Shown here: positions 62,301 through 64,000 of the stretch, piece by piece | Layout of the letters: each line of letters opens with the position of its first letter | How positions within the stretch are numbered: the stretch's first letter is position 1 | Assembly: GCF_000003815.2 (NCBI RefSeq) | Contig: NC_049984.1 | Location: 16,688,495 to 16,752,494, forward strand | Source: Branchiostoma floridae | Taxonomy: Eukaryota > Chordata > Leptocardii > Amphioxiformes > Branchiostomatidae | Reading direction: 5' to 3' | Length of the DNA: 64,000 bases | The notes under the pieces: generated by a model | The model's database searches: none | What the model saw: the letters and a program-made list of their open reading frames with translations, nothing else | What the model was told of the DNA's origin: nothing | Program-made: the position numbers and the translations under genes

Positions 62301-63600
62301 AATTATGTTTCACAATCAATATCCTTTCATCCTCTCTGTCCTCAAAGTATCGGTGTACAAATGAATTTGATATCTTCCCTCCCACCTTCTTCACTGTCAG
62401 ACTTCTGAGTGACAGGAGGCTGTGTGAAGGTGAGGAACACGTCGATGATGTCCGTCTGTACGCGCTGTGTCTCCTGGATGAAGGTCCCGGTGGTGGGGGC
62501 GGAACACAACACCGTGTGGAGCGTCAGTAGTGACTTCAGCAACCGTACATCTCGGAACTGGGACACAGGAAAGAAAGGGATACCGTAACCAGAAATTGAA
62601 ATGTTCACGGTGTTTTCATTTTCCTAGTTATCGATCATTTTCTCAGTGACCGCTTCACTACAAATTCATGATGACAAGCTATGCATTTTTAATATGTATA
62701 CTGTTACAGAATTTTTTCAACCTTGAACCATAAAACCCTCCTTTCCCCATCTACCACCCGTCTTCTTCAATCAAGTCCCTGCAAAAATGAATAAATCTAC
62801 AGTAAAATAAAAACACAGGCAATTTCTTTCAGCTACAATAGCTCAAAGCTTAGGGATCACAATAAATTTACTACACACAATAATGGCAAGGTATCAGATT
62901 CATCTGACTTAACCTTCTCCCTACTGCCTAACTATATTGTATGTAACCAACATAAATATGACATCAAAGAGCTACCTCAACAAGGAAGGGGGTTAACAAA
63001 CCCGTAATTAAATCATTTAGATTATTGTGAAATTTAACTAGTATCAAATTTGAAAATAAGCAAATTGGACACATTTTGTTCTTCTTATTTCTTTCTTCAA
63101 GTCTGCATGGAAACAGGAAAGCTTCACCTCACCTGGACAGAACCACTACCGAGCAGCTCTGCAAGCATCGTCTTGACGACAGCTAGAGCTGATGTTACCA
63201 TGGAGATCACCATGGCAGCCTGAGTGCCAGGATGTGGGTGCCCCCTGCGCCAGGGGTGCAGCAGGGCTGTTCCCAGCTTCTAAAGTTGAGAAATAAATAA
63301 AATCTTTTAGCTTGTATGCAGATATGTATCTTCATCTAGGTTAGCATAAAAAAAATATCTGCCACCTTTTATACAGGCTCAACATGCCTTGGAAAGTCTA
63401 ACTCTTTTCAACAAGTTTATTAGATCATATCAGACACTACAACCAAGCAAAATATAAAACAACACTTATGATTCAACAGTTTGCATTCTGTAGAAGGGCC
63501 TACATGGGGCTTACCTGTAGCATGATGATGAATATCTCCATAGCATTGGCAGAGAAAAGTTGGATGACAGACAGATTCCACTTCAGGTCTTTCTGCCCAC
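8248..63600 (-). CDS. VIRMA: VIRMA (virilizer-like m6A methyltransferase scaffold), 3' part of a multi-exon gene
   Basis: Nineteen exons on the minus strand splice into one uninterrupted frame of about 810 residues, with matching phases at all 18 junctions. The strongest family signature is in the exon at 52571-52746, which reads NTSRPPSMHVDDFLAME, nearly the text I know from the C-terminal region of vertebrate VIRMA. The exon at 54149-54309 (YLVGDEYDERSVSPTFW) and the one at 55589-55841 (GAAVRTMVLSGGEMRELLNW) agree with this. VIRMA is the large nuclear scaffold that joins WTAP, HAKAI, ZC3H13 and RBM15 to METTL3/METTL14 and steers m6A to 3' UTRs and stop-codon regions. Human VIRMA is about 1,812 residues, so this window carries roughly its last 45%: helical, leucine-rich armadillo-like exons first, then an acidic/basic linker, then an Arg/Gly-rich tail. 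The 5' half lies above 64000. The stop codon is not settled: exon 19 ends in a good donor, but no convincing terminal exon was found. Confidence 0.93.
8643..8745 (-). CDS. VIRMA: VIRMA exon 18, RG-rich tail
   Basis: It follows a T-rich tract and TTTTAG|, and ends GGGG|GTAAGT. The phase fits exon 17 (G plus GA gives Gly). It reads VPSMGNIQSRGNQWGGRDP and ends HGGFGHRGFGR, the same RGG style as exon 17. The link is by phase and composition across a 42.8-kb intron, so it is slightly less certain than the other joins. Confidence 0.85.
11320..12200. repeat. Diverged tandem repeat with GATGGAT..ATTTTTGGTATGTAGATAG motif
   Basis: A (TGTC)n tract (11322-11335) leads into units carrying GGATCGTCATGATTTTTGG and TATGTAGATAGCC near 11640, 11890 and 12165, each followed by AATTATGCAAAT..ATTTGCATAATTAATG inverted words. 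The earlier part (11400-11590) repeats GGACCCCCTAGCGGCTTG twice. The assembly gap begins inside this block. Confidence 0.8.
12242..12620. other. Assembly gap (379 N)
   Basis: There is a run of N. It sits in tandem repeat sequence, so the true length may differ. Confidence 1.
14980..15015 (-). promoter_or_regulatory. Candidate recursive splice site in the VIRMA giant intron
   Basis: On the minus strand a long pyrimidine tract (TTTTTGTCTTATCATTTACC) runs into TCCAG|GTAAGG, with the junction between 14988 and 14987. A perfect acceptor fused to a perfect donor with no exon between is the hallmark of recursive splice sites in long introns. No coding frame continues through it. Confidence 0.45.
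15507..15615 (-). CDS. Candidate cassette exon B, unknown transcript
   Basis: After a pyrimidine-rich tract and CCCCAG| the frame reads NPTVKEVVQDVQSSLPNLDE, then MAARDQNHEDTKRK. GC content and codon use stand out from the surrounding AT-rich intron. It resembles candidate exon A at 31670 (PNL-acidic.., D/N-H-x-D-T, SSV). The entry phase equals that of VIRMA exon 18, so it could be an alternative VIRMA exon or an exon of a nested minus-strand gene. The donor is uncertain: A|GTTCAGT at 15507 or TTCA|GTGCAG at 15502. Confidence 0.5.
16290..16432. mobile_element. Palindromic MITE, about 143 bp
   Basis: The left arm CTACATAAGCTACTTCACAG matches the inverse of the right arm (AACTGTGATCTAGCTTATAG), and GAAGTGGG pairs with CCCACTTC just inside. 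Confidence 0.6.
20416..23256. mobile_element. PIF/Harbinger-type DNA transposon, non-autonomous, 2.84 kb
   Basis: The ends are inverted: GGGACTGGTCGATATTTAGC on the left and its complement on the right, similar over about 48 bp. They are flanked by TTA at 20413-20415 and 23257-23259. A 3-bp TTA duplication with GGG-starting termini is the PIF/Harbinger pattern. Three copies of TTTTTCCTAGGCCCTCCCCC lie inside each end, in the same rather than inverted orientation. No DDE transposase is visible. A minus-strand frame at 21660-21940 (VWDKYLAKASTRQEEVDDAE.., then a basic Arg/Lys region) might be a relic of an accessory protein. Confidence 0.8.
24040..24135 (-). mobile_element. tRNA-derived SINE head
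   Basis: On the minus strand AGCATAGTCTAGTGGTTTGC resembles a pol III A box, and GAGTTCGAATTCC a B box about 40 bases later, at tRNA-like spacing. No intact cloverleaf, so a SINE and not a tRNA gene. Confidence 0.6.
25150..25462 (-). mobile_element. tRNA-derived SINE
   Basis: On the minus strand GGTGCAATGGCCAAATAGGT, then GAGTGTTTGCCTTGCATTCG and GAGTTTGATCCCCGG, form a tRNA-like head with A and B boxes. A body of about 220 bases follows. The boxes have decayed by a few bases. Confidence 0.65.
26015..26035 (-). other. Candidate 21-nt microexon or exon end
   Basis: On the minus strand a T/G-rich tract ends TATGATGAG|AAGGACCCCGATCAGCTG and AAG|GTAAC. The in-frame reading is KDPDQLK, or LSHLYDEKDPDQLK if the exon starts earlier, but no acceptor AG exists upstream for that longer form. 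It stands out as coding-like in AT-rich intron. Confidence 0.25.
27224..27446. repeat. Duplicated segment, copy 1
   Basis: It runs from CAACAGGCAACTCAGTCATTT to GAGTCAGGGTATTTGAAG and is closely repeated at 28729-28940. Both copies keep the minus-strand words YPDSTV and HYEPAT and stop at the same TGA, so it is probably a repeat and not an exon pair. Confidence 0.75.
28065..28332. repeat. Repeat with CACCTGCATATGCAGGT palindromes
   Basis: It begins GGGCTCGAAATACCACCTGC and ends GTATTTCAATCCCTG, its approximate inverse. Several inverted TACCTGCA/TGCAGGTA words lie inside, which is typical of a small palindromic element. A related fragment lies near 17290-17350. Confidence 0.55.
28729..28940. 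repeat. Duplicated segment, copy 2
   Basis: This is the direct counterpart of 27224-27446, about 1.5 kb away, with one internal block (near 28790-28810) replaced. Confidence 0.75.
29358..29402. repeat. (GT)n microsatellite
   Basis: An almost pure GT run of about 20 units ends in GCGTGCGTGTGTGCA. Confidence 0.97.
29676..30580. mobile_element. pogo/Tigger-like DNA transposon, non-autonomous, 905 bp
   Basis: The termini are CAGTCAAACCTGT on the left and ACAGGTTTGACTG on the right, flanked by TA on both sides (29674-29675 and 30581-30582). Subterminal GCGGCCACCTG and TATAGTGGCCACCTCTCTATA words are repeated. The TA duplication and CAGTC-type ends fit the Tc1/mariner-pogo group. No transposase frame remains. 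Confidence 0.8.
31582..31670 (-). CDS. Candidate cassette exon A, paralogous to exon B
   Basis: After TTTCTTCCAG| the frame reads TLKMGNMQDKIPNLEQLQ, then GSRTQDHRDT. It aligns with exon B: M/VQ-x-x-I/LPNL-E/D, and H-R/E-D-T followed by SSV. Both enter in the same phase and both are followed by CAGTTCAGT. Together they look like a duplicated exon pair. The downstream boundary is uncertain. Confidence 0.45.
32882..33088. mobile_element. TA-flanked palindromic MITE, family M1, copy 1
   Basis: It starts CTGTAAATGTAGAAATG and ends AAATGCATTTGCAG, with TA duplicated on both sides. Inside, TTCGCGTTGG and CACCGCGAAC mark the family. Confidence 0.75.
34139..34540. repeat. Tandem duplication, two units of about 200 bp
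   Basis: GCAGGGGCTAATTCAA starts both units (34139 and 34342). Both then have GGCACGTCACTGG and AATAAAAGGTACACAATGCC, and end in AGGTTTGTGATGA or AGGTCTGTGATGA. Confidence 0.85.
36506..36699. mobile_element. MITE family M1, copy 2
   Basis: It starts CTGTAAATGCAGAAATGTTC and ends GCGAACTTAAATGCATTTACAG with flanking TA. The arms pair as a foldback structure with GCGGTGGTTTTATTTTCGC opposite the CACCGCGAATTC region. Confidence 0.8.
37298..37509. mobile_element. Foldback MITE family M2, copy 1
   Basis: The left arm GTTCACCTTTATCCATTGGG pairs with the right arm ending CAGATAAAGGTGAAC, and the inner AAAACAGGGTATTTATGG pairs with CATACCCTGTTTTT. It forms a single long hairpin of about 210 bases. 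Confidence 0.75.
38171..38374. mobile_element. Foldback MITE family M2, copy 2
   Basis: TTAGTTCACCTTTATCCGCG opens it and CGGATAAAGGTGAACTAG closes it. It has the same inner AAACAGGGTAT and TTGAAACCATC words as copy 1. Confidence 0.78.
39370..39570 (-). mobile_element. tRNA-derived SINE
   Basis: On the minus strand GTGGCCAAGCTAGTGGTCGC then GTCAGGGGTTCAATTCCTGG are A- and B-box-like. The body has GGCACTTGAAATGACTTTCC, shared in spirit with the other SINEs here. Confidence 0.65.
41125..41340 (+). mobile_element. tRNA-derived SINE
   Basis: AAGTGGACTCTTAAGGTTC then TGGGGTCGAATCCTAGCAG give decayed A and B boxes on the plus strand. The body then has TTGTGCCCCTAGGAAAGCC, the same body motif as the copies at 39.4 and 48.5 kb. 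Confidence 0.6.
42199..42395. mobile_element. Foldback MITE family M2, copy 3
   Basis: CTAGTTCACCTTTATCC opens it and GGATTAAGGTGAACTAG closes it. The inner AAAACAGAGTATTTTGGGAT and its inverse are conserved. Confidence 0.78.
46935..47210. repeat. Direct repeats around a perfect inverted repeat
   Basis: A 47-bp word starting TTCTATTGACACAAACCTAC occurs at 46935 and 47162. Between them CGGTCGTACGTC (47089-47100) and GACGTACGACCG (47113-47124) form a perfect 12-bp stem with a 12-base loop. Confidence 0.85.
47930..48112. repeat. Three tandem units of about 70-80 bp
   Basis: TTACCTTTGGGTAATGAGCCC, TTATGTTTGGGTAACAAGCCC and TTACCTTTGGGTAAGAAAACC mark the units near 47947, 48030 and 48089. They are separated by AAACTGAAACAA-type spacers. 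Confidence 0.75.
48410..48660 (-). mobile_element. tRNA-derived SINE
   Basis: On the minus strand GAGGCAATGTGGTCTTGAGG and a B-box-like GGTTTGAATCG start the element. The body carries GTCCATGGGAAAGGCACTTA, the SINE core also seen at 39.4 kb. Confidence 0.6.
51581..51719 (-). CDS. VIRMA: VIRMA exon 17, glycine/arginine-rich
   Basis: The acceptor is TTTCAG| and the donor AGAG|GTTAGT. It has 46 codons plus one base: NESSNRGGGGGSGRGGFGRG, then RGGFRGNHGP and PEPRWLSPPGPYGRRGR. RGG-type sequence suggests RNA binding and arginine methylation. The next exon in phase lies about 42.8 kb downstream. Confidence 0.92.
52571..52746 (-). CDS. VIRMA: VIRMA exon 16, family signature exon
   Basis: The acceptor is CCCCAG| and the donor ACAG|GTGAGA. 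It has two bases and 58 codons. It opens PMRGKGYSIYSRGMAF and contains RKQNTSRPPSMHVDDFLAME, then DDTGPPAKRQRQ. The NTSRPPSMHVDDF core is the most diagnostic stretch of the whole gene and a basic KRQRQ run follows. Confidence 0.96.
53021..53091 (-). CDS. VIRMA: VIRMA exon 15
   Basis: The acceptor is TTCCAG| and the donor AATG|GTACAT. One base, 23 codons and one base read LNKPRVEPMVSWGGRGPIQR and end HGN. The Arg/Gly-rich tail starts here. Confidence 0.88.
53246..53373 (-). CDS. VIRMA: VIRMA exon 14
   Basis: The acceptor is TCTCAG| and the donor AGAG|GTAAAG. It has 42 codons plus two bases: VKCDLIDMSQKFLNDFDVK, then a Thr/Pro-rich stretch ending in the basic GKAARK. Confidence 0.9.
54012..54042. 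repeat. (ATTC)n microsatellite
   Basis: About seven ATTC units lie in the intron between VIRMA exons 14 and 13, directly after the AATAAAGGTC word. Confidence 0.95.
54149..54309 (-). CDS. VIRMA: VIRMA exon 13
   Basis: The acceptor is CCACAG| and the donor CATG|GTAGGA. It has two bases and 53 codons, with NSRAIYLVGDEYDERSVSP followed by TFWLSSPPPEDADIEADM. Its 5' end and upstream intron are duplicated at 54453-54550 (separate entry). Confidence 0.92.
54453..54550 (-). pseudogene. Partial duplicate of VIRMA exon 13 with its acceptor
   Basis: GGTCCGTGGTCTGTTCTGG through ATCAGCATCAATCTGTGAAAG nearly repeats 54265-54358. It keeps the acceptor CCACAG| and the start of the exon (PEEPALPSPEQ) but loses the rest and the donor. 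It lies upstream of the genuine exon in transcription order, so it is a decoy acceptor. Confidence 0.85.
54629..54771. mobile_element. MITE family M1, copy 3
   Basis: It starts CAGTAAATGCAGAAACGTTC and ends AACTTAAATGCATTTACAG, flanked by TA. It lies in the VIRMA intron between exons 13 and 12. Confidence 0.78.
54978..55077 (-). CDS. VIRMA: VIRMA exon 12
   Basis: The acceptor is TCTTAG| and the donor AAAG|GTACTT. It has 33 codons plus one base and is very acidic: ECCKEDESLESLMEATVNLR, ending SEEQELPK. It begins the charged linker that separates the helical core from the tail. Confidence 0.88.
55214..55547. mobile_element. Inverted-repeat element, 334 bp
   Basis: AGGGTTGTAGCCAGC at the left is exactly inverted as GCTGGCTACAACCCT at the right. 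A shorter relative lies at 27465-27555 (AGGGTTGTAGTCAGCC .. ACTGGCTACAA). Internal CATTTTGAGG..AAACTTTGCTGGTAG is also found inside the Harbinger-type element near 23090-23115. Confidence 0.7.
55589..55841 (-). CDS. VIRMA: VIRMA exon 11
   Basis: This is the longest visible exon, 84 codons. The acceptor is CCACAG| and the donor GACT|GTGAGT. It opens ALKKSTDCLYKLLKRLASTF and contains EEMGAAVRTMVLSGGEMREL and NWSDEPEYPLHSLEKH, which I recognise as VIRMA-like. Confidence 0.93.
56183..56343 (-). CDS. VIRMA: VIRMA exon 10
   Basis: It starts LANSLPGKDHLLSICTTLLD and ends HDYGFYTLK plus two bases before AGAG|GTAAGG. Two acceptors are possible, TTGCAG| giving the start used here and ATCAG| giving a start at 56370. 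The second adds nine in-frame residues (KMKPNQTLQ), and neither has a clean pyrimidine tract. Confidence 0.85.
56874..56948 (-). CDS. VIRMA: VIRMA exon 9
   Basis: The acceptor is GTCCAG| and the donor AACAG|GTACAC. It has exactly 25 codons, phase 0 on both sides: SIFQSLCDPDITLTSPESG, then ASLLEQ. Because it is symmetrical it could be skipped without a frameshift. Confidence 0.87.
57165..57270 (-). CDS. VIRMA: VIRMA exon 8
   Basis: The acceptor is CTGCAG| and the donor GTG|GTAGGT. One base and 35 codons read AKCDEKYLDLLYFLCLLMNV and end in HLQAQDCVV. A strongly helical, conserved-looking exon. Confidence 0.9.
57512..58566. mobile_element. Mutator-like DNA transposon, non-autonomous, 1,055 bp
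   Basis: Terminal inverted repeats of about 85-90 bp start TACTCTCCAAGCAGAGGTCG at both ends. They differ by one 6-bp insertion in the left arm. The 9-bp word CAGTGAGGG flanks both ends (57503-57511 and 58567-58575). Long inverted repeats plus a 9-bp duplication are the Mutator (MULE) pattern. The GC-rich interior has no transposase. It sits in the VIRMA intron between exons 7 and 8. Confidence 0.82.
58732..58905 (-). CDS. VIRMA: VIRMA exon 7
   Basis: The acceptor is CTATAG| and the donor AGTGG|GTCAGT. It has 57 codons between split codons, with SLFDIVLESINANEKG near the start and LLELVEDLMSQAPIKAP in the middle. The donor was chosen because it alone gives the phase that joins the next exon (GGA, then AKCDEKY). 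Confidence 0.9.
59518..59608 (-). CDS. VIRMA: VIRMA exon 6
   Basis: The acceptor is GACAG| and the donor ACG|GTGAGC. Two bases, 29 codons and two bases read SGCSQLQQLLKRVCWQMADL and on to SLMVV. The split Arg codon continues into the exon at 58905. Confidence 0.88.
59844..60715. mobile_element. Inverted-repeat element, about 870 bp, family unknown
   Basis: ATTGGCATAATACCGGTC at the left is inverted at the right as GACCGGTATTATGCCAAT-like sequence, and CCGGTCGGTTT pairs with AATCGACCGG. No transposase is seen. A short plus-strand frame at 60295-60480 (MAGKWRRTFNLTHSAVD..) is probably chance. Confidence 0.65.
61015..61123 (-). CDS. VIRMA: VIRMA exon 5
   Basis: The acceptor is CCCCAG| and the donor GGCAG|GTCAGA. 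It has 36 codons plus one base: SLSPDDVVLALNNRKLWSAY, then a helix-like segment ending VIKALA. Confidence 0.9.
61731..61867 (-). CDS. VIRMA: VIRMA exon 4
   Basis: The acceptor is TTGCAG| and the donor GGGAG|GTGGGG. Two leading bases are followed by 45 codons, LANTTWSMMLKEVLQYI through LPLPLPMGARE, closing in phase 0. The Leu/Pro-rich end fits a helix-turn unit. Confidence 0.9.
62014..62185. mobile_element. Foldback MITE family M2, copy 4, right end lost
   Basis: GTTCACCTTTAGTCGCGGGG opens it and the inner inverted words remain, but the right terminal GGTGAAC is missing. Confidence 0.65.
62386..62557 (-). CDS. VIRMA: VIRMA exon 3
   Basis: The acceptor is TCCCAG| and the donor GAAG|GTGGGA. 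It has 57 codons plus one base, starting FRDVRLLKSLLTLHTVL and ending in the acidic TQKSDSEE. The final single base G joins CC of the next exon to give Ala. Confidence 0.9.
63133..63279 (-). CDS. VIRMA: VIRMA exon 2
   Basis: The acceptor is CTTTAG| and the donor CCAG|GTGAG. It has 49 codons in phase 0 at both ends, starting KLGTALLHPWRR and ending LAELLGSGSVQ. The middle is rich in Ala, Val, Met and Leu and looks helical. Confidence 0.88.
63515..63600 (-). CDS. VIRMA: VIRMA exon 1 of those visible
   Basis: It is bounded by TTGTAG| at its 5' side and CAG|GTAAGC at its 3' side. Two bases complete a codon, then 28 codons follow (GQKDLKWNLSVIQ, then LFSANAMEIFIIMLQ). It is amphipathic helix-like sequence, as expected of the armadillo-like core. 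The preceding exon is outside the window. Confidence 0.85.
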
Positions 63601-63790
63601 CTACAACATTGAAGAAGTTAATACAGTCATGTTTGCTACTACCATCTAAAGGATTTTCACAAGTAAATGCATGTAGATACTGATGTATAAACTCAAAAGC
63701 CAACATTTGCAAGCAAATGCAAGATTTTTCACTCCATCCATGATGTTACAGAATATGATGCTTTTTTCATGACTCTCATCACCTAATATA

Positions 63791-63942
63791 CTGTAAATGC
63801 AGAAATGTTCGCGGTGGATTAATGTTCTTTTATGGTATAAGATTGCAGTCTATGGTGTTACCCCAAAATTAAATCCACCGCGAAAAGTCATTTTTCCCGC
63901 TACTGCGAAATTAAATCCCCGCGAACTTAAATGCATTAACAG
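63791..63942. mobile_element. MITE family M1, copy 4
   Basis: It starts CTGTAAATGCAGAAATGTTC and ends CGAACTTAAATGCATTAACAG, flanked by TA. It lies just upstream of VIRMA exon 1 of this window. Confidence 0.78.
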
Positions 63943-64000
63943 TAAGTCACAAAGCTCTCCCAGGAGTTACTGCAGTCTGCTCATTGAGATACTATCTACA

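Overview
This looks like a 64 kb piece of a eukaryotic, probably invertebrate deuterostome, nuclear genome. Genes are split by introns with ordinary GT-AG boundaries, most of the DNA is non-coding, and there is one assembly gap (12242-12620). The density of small DNA transposons, tRNA-derived SINEs and minisatellites, and the many ACATGTAC-type words, suggest amphioxus (Branchiostoma). That organism assignment is an inference; a search would settle it.

One gene can be recognised with confidence. It is the minus-strand orthologue of VIRMA (virilizer-like, KIAA1429), the scaffold of the nuclear m6A RNA methyltransferase complex. I could place 19 exons by hand between 63600 and 8248. Their phases agree at every junction and they encode about 810 residues, roughly the C-terminal 45% of a human-sized VIRMA. 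The 5' half lies beyond 64000, and the last coding exon or stop is not settled. Exons 1-17 fill 51.6-63.6 kb. An intron of about 42.8 kb then follows, and the Arg/Gly-rich tail exons sit at 8.6-8.2 kb.

Region by region: 1-6.4 kb is a head-to-tail array of non-autonomous, Helitron-like elements. Their interiors are a 162-bp tandem repeat and each ends with the same hairpin plus CTAG. The stretch 6.4-7.2 kb holds a possible membrane-protein exon or gene remnant on the minus strand. From 7.44 to 8.04 kb there is a degenerate 150-bp tandem repeat, and 8.2-8.75 kb carries the VIRMA tail exons. The giant intron (8.75-51.58 kb) contains a 2.84-kb PIF/Harbinger-type element with TTA target duplications, a 0.9-kb pogo/Tigger-like element, several palindromic MITE families, SINEs and local duplications. 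It also contains two mutually similar candidate cassette exons (15.6 and 31.67 kb) and a strong candidate recursive splice site (14.99 kb). Among the upstream VIRMA exons (51.6-63.6 kb) there is a partially duplicated exon, a Mutator-like element with 9-bp target duplications, and other inverted-repeat elements.

No rRNA, CRISPR array or intact transposase gene is visible. Most short open frames are chance readings of introns and repeats and are not listed.
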